The notes under the pieces were generated by a model. It searched no databases and was not told the DNA's origin. It was given only the letters and a program-made list of their open reading frames with translations. Below are positions 27,204 to 36,314 of a stretch of DNA of 64,000 bases, piece by piece. The first letter of the stretch is position 1. Each line of letters starts with the position of its first letter. A program made the position numbers and the translations under genes. Origin of the DNA: CATQHW01 sp965243545 (GTDB taxonomy: Bacteria > Spirochaetota > Spirochaetia > SZUA-6 > Bin103); the NCBI GenBank assembly GCA_965243545.1, contig OZ251573.1, positions 930,001-994,000 on the forward strand, given 5' to 3'.

Positions 27204-28709
27204 TCATCGGTTGAGCACCGTATCATTCCAATCCGATGCGGGCGCCGCCCAGAAGGGAGCATAACTGCGATTTCGCGTCCCGACATCGGGATCCGCGATC
27301 GCGATGAGGCCCGCCGTCATCGCTTCATTGAGGAACCGTGACGCCATAGAGGCGTTGTTGTCAGCAATTCCGAATCGTTCGCGGAGCGAAGCGTTGGTCA
27401 TACGCTGACGATTCACGTACTGCAGGCAGGCGTGCAGATAGCAGGCCCGCACCCGCTCGGCTCGATCCATGTCGGCCATCGGCTTGCGGCCGAAGAGCAC
27501 GACCCGGGTGAAGTTCGGCGGCGCCTCGAAGAGCGGGGCCGGCAGGTGGTGACGCTCGATCTCGGCCACGACCTTGTCGATGCCGCTGCCCCGTTCCTCA
27601 CAAATCCGAAAGCGGCGCATGAGCGATGTAAGCGCTTTGTTCCTCGAAGTGGGCGGACTGTCCAGGAAGCGCTGCGTTTCCACCAGCGGCTCGCCGGGAT
27701 TCGTGATCTCGATGCGGCCGTCGAAGATTTCGACCATCGGCCCGGCGCCGGTCACCGAGAAGTCCTGATGGATAAGCGCGTTGCCGACCAGCTCGCGCAC
27801 CGCCGGCTTCGGGAAATCCGGCGCCTCTTTGCGCAACGCCTGCCCCATCTCTTCTTTCGCCGGCAACCTGGCGTCTATGTAGTCCACCAGCTCCTCAAAC
27901 CCGGATGCGTAGCCCTTGGCGCTCTCGTGTTCCTTCAACGCCTCGGTGCGGCCGGCGCCGCGGTATTCGATCACCCGCAGGCGCTTACGGCTCAGGCGAC
28001 GGAAGTCGCCGAGATTCCTGGCCAGCAGGACCGCGCCCACGTTGGTGATGTCGAAGCCGCCGGCCTTCCCGGGCGCGACGATTCGATCTCTCCGCAGCGC
28101 GTCGAGGATGGCGGCGCGTCCATCGGGCGGCGGCGCCCCAAGAAGGTCGAAATAGGCCGGATAGTCCAGCCTGCGCAGAACGTCCTCACCGCTCACCCGT
28201 TCCGCGGCGAATCCGTCTTCGAAGGATACTCGGTCGAACACTCGCCAGAGTTCCCGCTCCTTCTCCGGGAAATCCTTGAGCTTCCTCGTGGTGCTTCCCA
28301 CTCGGATGTACTCCACACCGCCGAATGAGACCGGCTGCCGAGTCGCTCGGTCGATCTCCAGGAGCACGACTCGCGCCCCATCGGCCACAACGTCATGAAA
28401 GCGGAAGTCGATACGAGGGTTCAGAAGCCTCAGCAGCCAGGTCTCCAGCGGCTCATTGCCTTTCTTCGCGGTACCCGGCGAGAAGGCGGTGCCCGCGATT
28501 GCGTGCGCGTGGTTCTCGATTCCCCAGAGCACATACGCGTTCGTCTTGCCGCGGAGCGCCGCTCCGTTGGCCAGCGCGGAGATGTATTGACCGATACGAT
28601 CCGGCTGGTCGTGATCGACCTTGAACTCGACCCATTCGGTCTCGTGCGGCAGCTTGCGCAGCTCACGGACAAGGCCGAGAAGGTAATCGTTGTCTCGGTT
28701 GGTGGTCAT
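27204..28709 (-). CDS. Schlafen AlbA_2-domain ATP-binding protein
   Basis: 501 residues. The N-terminal AlbA_2 domain shows ETEWVEFKVDHDQPDRIGQY and VRVGS-type strands (GGVEYIRVGSTTRKL). The middle has a GHKL-like ATP-binding region with ELVGNALIHQDFS and ERGSGIDK. A winged helix-like C-terminus follows. Such proteins are usually annotated as putative transcriptional regulators, and some are linked with phage defence. It starts four bases after the stop of the DNA methyltransferase gene, so the two are one operon. GC content is a little lower than in the neighbours. Confidence 0.8.
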   Translation of the reverse strand: MTTNRDNDYLLGLVRELRKLPHETEWVEFKVDHDQPDRIGQYISALANGAALRGKTNAYVLWGIENHAHAIAGTAFSPGTAKKGNEPLETWLLRLLNPRIDFRFHDVVADGARVVLLEIDRATRQPVSFGGVEYIRVGSTTRKLKDFPEKERELWRVFDRVSFEDGFAAERVSGEDVLRRLDYPAYFDLLGAPPPDGRAAILDALRRDRIVAPGKAGGFDITNVGAVLLARNLGDFRRLSRKRLRVIEYRGAGRTEALKEHESAKGYASGFEELVDYIDARLPAKEEMGQALRKEAPDFPKPAVRELVGNALIHQDFSVTGAGPMVEIFDGRIEITNPGEPLVETQRFLDSPPTSRNKALTSLMRRFRICEERGSGIDKVVAEIERHHLPAPLFEAPPNFTRVVLFGRKPMADMDRAERVRACYLHACLQYVNRQRMTNASLRERFGIADNNASMASRFLNEAMTAGLIAIADPDVGTRNRSYAPFWAAPASDWNDTVLNR

Positions 28710-28713
28710 CGCT

Positions 28714-29694
28714 TCAGTGCGTTCGCTGCAAGGCGCCGGAGAATCGCTCGACGAGCTCGAACCCCAGTGCGCGGCGGCCGAGTTCAGCGGCGCACCGGAC
28801 CGCGGAACCGGTTCCGCAGAAGGGATCGAGGACGACGCCGCCGGCCGGGCATGAGCTGGCTATGCGCGGCTTGATCAGGTCAGCGGGAAACGTCGCCGAA
28901 TGTCCGTTCCTGCCCGGTCGAGCGGTGCATTCCACCACGTCCAAACCACACCCCTCCACGTGGGACATGTCGTAATAGTAGCTCGCTCTGCCTTCCTTGG
29001 GTCTCTTGACGAAGTGAAAGAAGTGCTCGTGCGCCAGACGCAGGCGGTCCTTCTCCGGGCGTGGCGGCACGTTCGGTTTGAACCAGATCAGGTCGTTGCG
29101 CAATATCCATCGATCGTGCTCCATGGCGATGGCGAAGCGAGACGGGATCAGCAACAGCTGTTTCTCCTGCAGGTATCCTCCCATCGGCGTTCTGCGGCGA
29201 TGCCGCCGGTCGTCGCCAAGCCCCTGGCGTCCGTGATCGCGGATGCTCGACCAGCGGGCGAAATACGTGTCGCCGACGTTGATCCAGATGCTGCCGCGGC
29301 TTTTGAGCTTGGGCGCGGCTCGATGGAAGAATGAGACGAGATTGGATACGTACCACTCCGGTATCGGTTCCAGACCGAGGACTCCGCCGTGCTCGCGGTA
29401 CCATTCCCAGGACGGAGGCGTCGAGCGGGATGCATGTTTCTCCCATTCTTGGAGGATGCCCCAGTTGTGTTCCAGCCCATACGTTCGATGGCCCCAATAC
29501 GGAGGGCTGGTGATGATCAAGTCGACCGAGTCGTCAGCGAGACGCTCGATCAGCTCGAACGCGTCGCCATGGAGAATCTCGGGGGTCGTTCGCGGCGCGC
29601 CGTCGGGCGATCGGTCGATGAGCGAGTCATCGGCATCGGCGCACGGCGCCGGTAAATCGAAGTCGAGCTGCCGGTCGAGTCCTCGTACCGTCAA
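28714..29694 (-). CDS. Site-specific DNA methyltransferase, N4-cytosine type
   Basis: 326 residues with beta-class motif order: catalytic TSPPYWG near residues 62-68 first, the SAM motif DPFCGTGSA near 296-304 last, and a recognition region between them. TSPPY is characteristic of m4C methyltransferases; an N6-adenine specificity cannot be excluded. No restriction endonuclease is adjacent; the partner is the AlbA_2 protein four bases downstream. Lower GC than the surrounding genes suggests horizontal acquisition of the pair. Confidence 0.85.
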   Translation of the reverse strand: MTVRGLDRQLDFDLPAPCADADDSLIDRSPDGAPRTTPEILHGDAFELIERLADDSVDLIITSPPYWGHRTYGLEHNWGILQEWEKHASRSTPPSWEWYREHGGVLGLEPIPEWYVSNLVSFFHRAAPKLKSRGSIWINVGDTYFARWSSIRDHGRQGLGDDRRHRRRTPMGGYLQEKQLLLIPSRFAIAMEHDRWILRNDLIWFKPNVPPRPEKDRLRLAHEHFFHFVKRPKEGRASYYYDMSHVEGCGLDVVECTARPGRNGHSATFPADLIKPRIASSCPAGGVVLDPFCGTGSAVRCAAELGRRALGFELVERFSGALQRTH

Positions 29695-29837
29695 TTCACG
29701 CCCTTTCCGGCTCCGTGGAGCGAGTAGACCGGCGACTCATGATGGCTCGTATGATGCGCGGGGCATCGTCGCCGCGTCAATGCGCGGGGTGGAACGAATG
29801 ACGGCGGACGTGCTACCGTGAGACGGGAGATGGCGCG

Positions 29838-30404
29838 GTGAGCGTGGTGCGGAGCGTGCTCGATGGGCGGCTGGAGGTGCGGATCGGTGACATCACCACG
29901 CTCGACGTCGACGCCATCGTCAACGCGGCCAACTCGTCGTTGCTCGGCGGGGGCGGGGTGGACGGCGCGATCCATCGCGCCGCCGGGCCGGAGTTGCTGG
30001 CCGAATGCCGGCGCATCCGCGCCGCGGTCCTGCCGGACGGTCTGCCGGCCGGGCAGACGGTCGCCACCGGCGCGGGCCGGCTGCGGGCGCGCTACGTGAT
30101 CCACACGGTCGGGCCGGTGTGGCACGGCGGCCGTTCCGGGGAGCCGGCGCTGCTCGCGTCGTGCTATCGGTCCAGCCTGCATCTGGCCGCGTCCCTGGGC
30201 GGCGCCGCGCCGGTGCGGAGCATCGCCTTCCCGGCGATCTCCACCGGGGTCTTCGGCTACCCCAAGGACGCGGCGGCGCGCGTCGCCCACCGGTCGATCC
30301 GCGCGTTCCTGGCGGGTAACGAGCAGCCCCGGCAGGTAGTCTTGATGTTCTTTTCGGGCGATGATGCGCGTGACTTTCTGAACGCGACGACCCGGAGCAG
30401 CTGA
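29838..30404 (+). CDS. Macrodomain protein (O-acetyl-ADP-ribose deacetylase, YmdB-like)
   Basis: 188 residues, GTG start. The macrodomain signature is complete: VDAIVNAANSSLLGGGGVDG near the N-terminus and PAISTGVFGYP in the second half. Family members bind ADP-ribose and remove acetyl or ADP-ribosyl groups. Its stop is about 20 bases before the aldo/keto reductase start on the same strand. Confidence 0.88.
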   Translation: MSVVRSVLDGRLEVRIGDITTLDVDAIVNAANSSLLGGGGVDGAIHRAAGPELLAECRRIRAAVLPDGLPAGQTVATGAGRLRARYVIHTVGPVWHGGRSGEPALLASCYRSSLHLAASLGGAAPVRSIAFPAISTGVFGYPKDAAARVAHRSIRAFLAGNEQPRQVVLMFFSGDDARDFLNATTRSS

Positions 30405-30423
30405 CCGGATGGAGGAGAGAGCC

Positions 30424-31374
30424 ATGGAACGTGAAGGTACGCTCGTAGTGGAACGGCCGCCCGCGCAGGAGCAGGGCAACGGCGCCGGCGCGCCGCCGGC
30501 GGCGACCGCGCCGCTACCGACCCGCCGGTTGGGCAAGACCGACCTGGAGGTGCCGATTCTGGGTTTCGGCACCGCGCCGGGCGGCTTTGGGCTTGACGAC
30601 CGGGACGCGATCGAGCTGTTCCACCGCGCGATCGACCTGGGGGTCACCTACCTGGATACCGCCCCCGGCTACGGCCGCGCGCACCGGCAGCTGCGCGACG
30701 TGCTGGCCGAGCGGCGAGACGAGGTGACCCTGGTCACCAAAGCGCCGGTCGACACCGCGCGGGAGGCGCTCGATTCGCTGGCCCAATCGCTGCGCGACCT
30801 CGGCACCGATCAGGTCGACATCGCCTACGTCCACCACCTGGGCGCGCGCGACGCGGAGCAGGTGTTGGGCAAGGACGGGGCGCTCGCCGGGCTGCGGCAG
30901 GCCAAGCGCGCCGGCATGACGCGCTTCATCGGCTTTACCAGCCACAGCCAGCCGGCGCAGTCGGCGCGGGCGCTGGCCGAACACGACCTGGACGTGATCA
31001 TGGTGCCGGTCAACTACGGCGATCAGCACACCTACGGTTTCGAGCGGCAGGTGCTGCCGGTCGCGCACCGGCGTGACGTCGGAATCGCGGCGATGAAGGT
31101 GTACGGCGGCGCCACGGGCATGAAGTACGAGACGCCGCGGCCGGCCGCGCTCACCGCCAAGGGGCCGGTCGACCATGAGCCGGCGTTGCGCTGGGCGCTC
31201 GATCAGGCCGGCGTCGCCATCGCCGTGATCGGCATGTTCAGCCAGACCGAGCTCGAACAGAACGTGCGCTGGGCGCACCGCGCACGGCCGCTCACCCCGG
31301 ACGAACGGCGGGCGCTCAAAGCCGACGGCAGAGAGCTGGCCCGATCCTGGGGCGACCACTTCGGCCCGCCGTAG
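30424..31374 (+). CDS. Aldo/keto reductase family oxidoreductase
   Basis: 316 residues from ATG 30424 (GGAGGAGAGA upstream; an in-frame ATG at 30409 is less likely because it overlaps that site). The TIM barrel has TRRLGKTDLEVPILGFGT, the catalytic D and Y in YLDTAPGYGRAH, a Lys in LVTKAP and the His-containing VDIAYVHHLG. The N-terminus carries a ~30-residue Ala/Pro-rich extension. Substrate unknown. Confidence 0.85.
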   Translation: MEREGTLVVERPPAQEQGNGAGAPPAATAPLPTRRLGKTDLEVPILGFGTAPGGFGLDDRDAIELFHRAIDLGVTYLDTAPGYGRAHRQLRDVLAERRDEVTLVTKAPVDTAREALDSLAQSLRDLGTDQVDIAYVHHLGARDAEQVLGKDGALAGLRQAKRAGMTRFIGFTSHSQPAQSARALAEHDLDVIMVPVNYGDQHTYGFERQVLPVAHRRDVGIAAMKVYGGATGMKYETPRPAALTAKGPVDHEPALRWALDQAGVAIAVIGMFSQTELEQNVRWAHRARPLTPDERRALKADGRELARSWGDHFGPP

Positions 31375-31400
31375 ACGGCGGCGCCAGCCAGGTCGGCGCC

Positions 31401-32471
31401 TCAGCCGCCCAGGTCGATGCCGTAGTCGGCGGGGTTGACGCCGGAGTCGGCGGCCAGGCCGCGCAGGCTGATCAGGACGTCCTCCGGCAGGTCGATCCCT
31501 TCGCGTAGCGCCCGCTCGCGCCGCTCCCATTCCATCTGCCCCGGCAGGTAGATGCGCTGGCCCGGCGCCATCTCCGCGCCGGCGATCTCGGCGGTCATGG
31601 CGTCGATCCGCCGATGGAATTCGGCGGCCGGCATGATCGCGCCGACGTCGATGGCGATGAAGGCGTGGCCCTGGTCGGACGGTTCCGGGTCGTCGGCCAC
31701 CCAGCTGTGGACGCCGCTCATCATGGCCGATCCGGTGAGCGCCGCGGTGAGGATTTCCACGAACACCGCCAGCCCGTAGCCCTTGTGGCCGGCCATCGGC
31801 AGCTGCGCCCCCGATTCCGGGAAGATGGCGGGGTCGGTGGTCGGGACTCCATCGGAGTCGACCAGCCACGTGTCCGGGATCGACCGCCCCTCGTTCTTGG
31901 CGGCGAAGATCTTGGTCGCCGCCACCGCGCTGGTGGCTACGTCGAACATGATGGTCCGTTCGCCGCCGGTCGGCGCCGCGTAGGCGATTGGGTTGGTGCC
32001 CAGGATGCGGCTCTTGCCGCCGGGCACGGTCATGCACGGCTCCACGTTGCACATCGACATGCCGAACATGCCGTGTTCGGCGATCAGGTTGGCGTAGTAG
32101 CCGGCCGCCCCGTAGTGGCTTGAGCGCCGCACGCCGACGTAGGCCATGCCGGTCCGGCGCGCCTTGGCGACCGCCACGTCGACCGCCCGGCAGGAGATGG
32201 CCGGCGGCATGCCGTCCCGGGCGTCGACGATCGCCCATGACGGACCCTCGGCGGTGATCCGTTCCCGGGCGCCGGCCGCCAGCCGGCCGCGGCGCGCGTT
32301 CTTCATCAGCCCGCGTATCTGCCGGGTGCCGTGGGTGAAGGTGCCCCAGGTGTCGGTGGTGACGAACACGCGCGCCGACAGCGCCGCGTCGTCCTGACTC
32401 AACCCGGCCCTCCGCATCGCCTCGGTGCAGAACGCCTCCAAAGCCTCGGCTCGAATGTTCACGGCTGCCAT
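31401..32471 (-). CDS. Malate/L-lactate dehydrogenase family (Ldh2-type) oxidoreductase
   Basis: 356 residues with the Ldh_2 fold: catalytic His in VRRSSHYGAAGYYA, coenzyme segment ILGTNPIAYAAP, and GHKGYGLAVFVEIL. Members reduce 2-oxoacids such as pyruvate, oxaloacetate, ureidoglycolate or 2,3-diketogulonate with NAD(P)H. The start at 32471 is chosen because alignment with the family begins there; upstream in-frame sequence reads through non-coding DNA. Substrate not determinable. Confidence 0.85.
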   Translation of the reverse strand: MAAVNIRAEALEAFCTEAMRRAGLSQDDAALSARVFVTTDTWGTFTHGTRQIRGLMKNARRGRLAAGARERITAEGPSWAIVDARDGMPPAISCRAVDVAVAKARRTGMAYVGVRRSSHYGAAGYYANLIAEHGMFGMSMCNVEPCMTVPGGKSRILGTNPIAYAAPTGGERTIMFDVATSAVAATKIFAAKNEGRSIPDTWLVDSDGVPTTDPAIFPESGAQLPMAGHKGYGLAVFVEILTAALTGSAMMSGVHSWVADDPEPSDQGHAFIAIDVGAIMPAAEFHRRIDAMTAEIAGAEMAPGQRIYLPGQMEWERRERALREGIDLPEDVLISLRGLAADSGVNPADYGIDLGG

Positions 32472-32559
32472 CGATGCATGATCCTCCGGTCGTCGCGCAT
32501 GGGCCGATGATACACCCCACGCGATCCCGCGTCCGTTCGGGTACCATGCGGGCCGGCAG

Positions 32560-33015
32560 ATGATGACCGGGTTGCGGCGCCGATCAGGACCCGTGCGGCG
32601 GGCCGCCGCGGCTGCGCTTCCGCTGATGGCCGCGGCGCTGCTGGCGTCGTGCGTCACCGACGTCACCTACGACTGCCGCTACGGCCTGACGGCAGCGAAC
32701 GTGCGCTACGAGGTGACGTCGACCGCCGGCAACGTCGACATCGAAGTCTTCGGCGCCGACGGCGACCTCGGCACCTATCGATACGAGCCGACGCCGTGGA
32801 GCCGGACCGAGCGGGTGCGCGGCGATGCGTACGTCCGGCTGCGGGCGCGGAGCAGTCAGCCGCTCGGCGCCGTCTCCGCCGCGATCTACGTCGACGGCGT
32901 CCGGTGGAAACACGAGACCGGCGTCGGCGCGGTGGACGTGGAGATGTACGGCGTCGTGGAGACCGAACCCGGTTGGGACTGCGGGTACGGCATGTTCGTG
33001 CAGACCTGGGAGTAG
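32560..33015 (+). CDS. Putative lipoprotein, MmpS-like beta fold
   Basis: 151 residues. A basic N-terminus, a hydrophobic stretch and the lipobox LLASC mark a lipoprotein with Cys at about residue 31. The rest shows YEVTSTAGNVDIEVFGADG and AAIYVDGVRWKHETG, the strand pattern of the small MmpS-like/Ig-like domain, and two further Cys that could form a disulfide. Function unknown. Confidence 0.7.
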   Translation: MMTGLRRRSGPVRRAAAAALPLMAAALLASCVTDVTYDCRYGLTAANVRYEVTSTAGNVDIEVFGADGDLGTYRYEPTPWSRTERVRGDAYVRLRARSSQPLGAVSAAIYVDGVRWKHETGVGAVDVEMYGVVETEPGWDCGYGMFVQTWE

Positions 33016-33034
33016 GCCGCCGCCGACAGCGGGC

Positions 33035-34249
33035 TCAGTCCCGGAAGGGGTCGATCTCGTCCGCCGCCGCCATGGCGACGCCGATCGGCTCCAGCACGTG
33101 GAGCACCCTGATGGTGCCGTCGTGATAGCGCAGCACCTCCTCGATCCGCTTGTAGCAGTGCGGGGATTCGTCCGTGCCGGCGCCGCGCAGCTCCACGCCG
33201 CGCCGGTCGAGCCAGCGCCGCATCATCGCGCGGGTGACCTGTCCTTCGGTGAGCCGGACGCGCCGCCCGCGGCGGATTCGGGTCTTGCCGGCCGCCTGCG
33301 TACGGGACATGACGCGCCCGGCGCCGTGGATGGTCGAGTGCAGGGCGAGCTCGGACTCCGGGCCGGCGAGCCCCTCGACGATCACGGAGACGTCGCCCAT
33401 GGTGCCGCCGACAAAGCCGCGCTGGCCGGGGAAGGCGGGCGTCGCTCCCTTGCGCACGACCCACAGATCCTGTCCGAAGTGGCGCTCGCGCCAGGCGAAG
33501 TTGTGGTGGTTGTGCACCTCGTCCAGGATTCGGGCGCCGAGCAGCCGGGCGACCCGTGCGCACACCCAGTCGCGGCCGGCGTAGGCGTACCGCCCGGCCA
33601 GGCGCATGCAGGCCAAGTATTCCTGCCCCAGGGCGCCGGCGGTGTCCAGGAGCACCGGGTCGACGTGTATGCCGTCGGCGCCGCCGCCGGCCTTGATGAA
33701 GTGGGTGGCCAGCTTGTGGCCGAGGCCGCGCGAGCCGAAGTGGACGCCGGCCCAGACGCGGGACCGCTCGTCCGTGAACAGGTCGACGAAGTGGTTGCCG
33801 GAGCCGATGGTGCCGAGCTGCGCGCGGGCCTGGTCGCGGAGCGCGCCGGCTGCGGGGACGTCCCACGCCGGGTCGTCGTCGAACAGTTGGTGATCGACCG
33901 GCTCCGGGTTCTTGCGGCCGACGCCGAACGACAGGGCGCGCCACAGGTCGTCCATGATGGGCCGGATGTTGCGGCGCACCTCCGCGGCGTCGGCGTCGAG
34001 GAGCACCGCCTTGTTGCCGCAGGAGATGTCGTAGCCGACCCCGGACGGGCTGATCCGTTCCGCGTAGGCGACCACGCCGCCGATCGGCACCGCGTACCCC
34101 AGATGGTGGTCGGCCATGAGCGCCGCCCGCTCGGCCTGCGCGGCGCACCGGCGCATCTGCGCCACCGCCCCGGCGTCGGGCTCGCCCCACACCGGGATGC
34201 CGTCGACCAGCCGGTGTCCCGGCCGCGCGCCGGCCGCCGGGGCCTTCAC
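33035..34249 (-). CDS. rtcB: RNA-splicing ligase RtcB
   Basis: 404 residues, GTG start. The manganese/GMP site is intact: Cys77 in GVGYDISCGNK, IGSGNHFVDL, VHFGSRGLGHK, NHHNFAW, and the C-terminal HGAGR (guanylated His) in STIHGAGRVMSR. RtcB joins 2',3'-cyclic-phosphate and 5'-OH RNA ends in RNA repair. Downstream of a MoaD-like gene on the same strand with a 40-bp gap. Confidence 0.93.
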   Translation of the reverse strand: MKAPAAGARPGHRLVDGIPVWGEPDAGAVAQMRRCAAQAERAALMADHHLGYAVPIGGVVAYAERISPSGVGYDISCGNKAVLLDADAAEVRRNIRPIMDDLWRALSFGVGRKNPEPVDHQLFDDDPAWDVPAAGALRDQARAQLGTIGSGNHFVDLFTDERSRVWAGVHFGSRGLGHKLATHFIKAGGGADGIHVDPVLLDTAGALGQEYLACMRLAGRYAYAGRDWVCARVARLLGARILDEVHNHHNFAWRERHFGQDLWVVRKGATPAFPGQRGFVGGTMGDVSVIVEGLAGPESELALHSTIHGAGRVMSRTQAAGKTRIRRGRRVRLTEGQVTRAMMRRWLDRRGVELRGAGTDESPHCYKRIEEVLRYHDGTIRVLHVLEPIGVAMAAADEIDPFRD

Positions 34250-34289
34250 GCCGGCGGGCCTACGTACAGCCGCAAAGCGCCGCCATGAT

Positions 34290-34580
34290 TCACACGACGC
34301 CGCTCACCTGCACGATGGAGATTCGGTCGCCGTCACCGATTGGCGTCGCCTCCCACTCTCGTCGTCGGATGCGGTCGTCGTTCACGGCCATGAGCACGAA
34401 GTCCATCACCCGGCCTTCAGGGGTAAGGTACTTCTTCAGGTCGGGGTGGAGCGCGGTGATCTGGCCGAGCAGGTCGGCCATGTCGCGGGCGCTGTCGATG
34501 GTGACGGTCGACTGCCCGTTCGGAAACCGGCTCAGCGGTGAATCAAGGTCAACTGAACAAATGGTGACAGTAATCGCCAT
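34290..34580 (-). CDS. MoaD/ThiS-like ubiquitin-fold small protein without C-terminal GG
   Basis: 96 residues with the beta-grasp pattern of MoaD: a central hydrophobic helix region (DMADLLGQITALHPDLKKYL) and the C-terminal GDGDRISIVQVSGVV. Sulfur carriers of this family end in Gly-Gly, but here the end is Gly-Val-Val, so thiocarboxylation is not expected unless the tail is processed. It begins four bases before the end of the upstream hydrolase gene and precedes rtcB, suggesting one transcript. Confidence 0.7.
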   Translation of the reverse strand: MAITVTICSVDLDSPLSRFPNGQSTVTIDSARDMADLLGQITALHPDLKKYLTPEGRVMDFVLMAVNDDRIRRREWEATPIGDGDRISIVQVSGVV

Positions 34581-34583
34581 GCA

Positions 34584-36248
34584 TCAACCTTGATGGTCTC
34601 GGTGCTCAGAGGCCGGGGCCAGCACCACCAGCCAGTCGTGGAAGAACGGGGGCTGCGGAACCGCCCAGCGTCCGGCGTCGTCGCCGCGCACCAGGCCGAG
34701 GCCGTGCTGCCGGCCGGTGGACGGGTCGACGAACTCGGCGCGGTAGGCGCGGCCGGCCTCCAACGCGCACGCGGTGACCGGCTGCATCACCTCGCACGGT
34801 ACGTAAAGCACCCGCGTCCCGCCGGCGATGCCGGCGGCGTAGACCAGGTGGCGGTCGGCCGGGCTCTGCGCGGGCTCGGCCCACTCCGGGTGCGGCTCGA
34901 AGCGCCACCACTCGAAGCGCTCCAGGATGCGCTTGCCGACGCCGACCTGCGCGGAGCCGGCGAACGACATCGCCTGGTCCCACGGGCTGCCGCCCCAACC
35001 GGTCCCGTGCGGCGATGCGCCGTAGGGGCGGTCGGCGCGGTCGACCTGCCAGATGCCGTTTGCGCCGTAGCTGTAGCCGGCGGCGCCGGCCAGCATGGTC
35101 GACCAGAACTTGAACCGCTGGATATCATCGCGGTTGGTGCCGCGGATCATCTCGTAGTTGCCTTCGCTGTCGAGCACCGGCATGCGCGGCTCGGCGGCCC
35201 GCGCCCGCTCCACCATGTCGACCGCCTGCACGGTAGCCGGGTACCCGTTGTGGCCGGTCTGCAGCCAGTTGAGGTCGAGCGTGGCGGGATCGTCGACCTG
35301 ATCGGTACCGACGCGGTTGGGGTGAATGGTCACCAGCCGGCCGTGACCGTCGGTGCGCTTGATGAAGCGCGCCAGGTCGGACCAGGCGGCCCGGCGGTCG
35401 GCCGGAAACCACGGCTCGCCGCGGAAGTACCGCCGTTTCATCTCCCGGGCGGCTTCCGTGGTGTAGTACGGCATGAGCGCCTCGCCGGCCACGCACCACA
35501 CGACCGGATACGCGCCCCAGCGGGCGATCAGATAGCGCCAGTGCGCCTTGAGGACGTCCGCGCCGGCGACGTCCAGGAAGTAGCCCCAGAAGCCGACCAC
35601 GCACGGCATCAGCCCGGCGCGCACCAGGTGGGCTATGCGCAGGTCGGCGGCGTCGAAGTAGCCGGGATTGATGGTGGAGAAATCCTCCGCCCACGGGAAG
35701 CCGCCGTCGCCGGCGCCGCGCTCGTCGAACGGCTTCATGTCGGGATACAGCCCGGCGACGATCTGGATGACGTTGAATCCCTTGGCGGCGCGGTCGGCGG
35801 CCAGCTCGCGCATGTCGTCCGGCCACCGCAACCGCCGGCAGAGCCCCATCCACCACGTGTCCGCCAGCCACAGGAACGGCGCGCCGTCGGCGTGCTCCAG
35901 GTGGCGCCGGTCGGCGGCCACCCGAATCGGCCCGCGGCGGAGCAACGGGTTGGGTTCGCTGCCGCCGGCGGTCACCTCCAGCTCGCCGGTCAGCCCGTGC
36001 AGTCCGGGGTCGCCGGCGTCGGAACACCGCGTGCGCCAGCGGCGCCGGCCCGGGCGGGGCGATGCGTAGCGCGCCCGCCACTCGGCGCCGCCGGCCCAGA
36101 ACGCCGGGATCGCCCGCTCGCCGCCGTCCGGTTCGGTGACGATGAGGTCGAGCGTGACGTCGTTGAACGGGTCGGCGCGCTCGACCTGCGTCAGGAAGGT
36201 CCACTCGGCGACGTGGTTGGGGCGGCAGGCGCGTTGGTGCTGGTGCAT
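34584..36248 (-). CDS. DUF4038-type glycoside hydrolase (apiosidase-like)
   Basis: 554 residues. An N-terminal DUF5060-like beta domain precedes a TIM barrel starting GAPFLWLADTWWMGLCRRL, with KGFNVIQIVAGLYPD, GFWGYFLD, VVWCVAGEALMPYY (putative acid/base Glu) and MPVLDSEGNYEMI (putative nucleophile Glu). A C-terminal beta domain follows. Characterised relatives cleave apiosyl or other plant-type glycosides. No signal peptide is seen, so it is probably cytoplasmic. Confidence 0.8.
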   Translation of the reverse strand: MHQHQRACRPNHVAEWTFLTQVERADPFNDVTLDLIVTEPDGGERAIPAFWAGGAEWRARYASPRPGRRRWRTRCSDAGDPGLHGLTGELEVTAGGSEPNPLLRRGPIRVAADRRHLEHADGAPFLWLADTWWMGLCRRLRWPDDMRELAADRAAKGFNVIQIVAGLYPDMKPFDERGAGDGGFPWAEDFSTINPGYFDAADLRIAHLVRAGLMPCVVGFWGYFLDVAGADVLKAHWRYLIARWGAYPVVWCVAGEALMPYYTTEAAREMKRRYFRGEPWFPADRRAAWSDLARFIKRTDGHGRLVTIHPNRVGTDQVDDPATLDLNWLQTGHNGYPATVQAVDMVERARAAEPRMPVLDSEGNYEMIRGTNRDDIQRFKFWSTMLAGAAGYSYGANGIWQVDRADRPYGASPHGTGWGGSPWDQAMSFAGSAQVGVGKRILERFEWWRFEPHPEWAEPAQSPADRHLVYAAGIAGGTRVLYVPCEVMQPVTACALEAGRAYRAEFVDPSTGRQHGLGLVRGDDAGRWAVPQPPFFHDWLVVLAPASEHRDHQG

Positions 36249-36314
36249 GGCGGCGAGTATATCCGACCTTCCCTCCGTTACGGACCGCGGGTACCCTGGT
36301 GCGCGCTGATCCCT

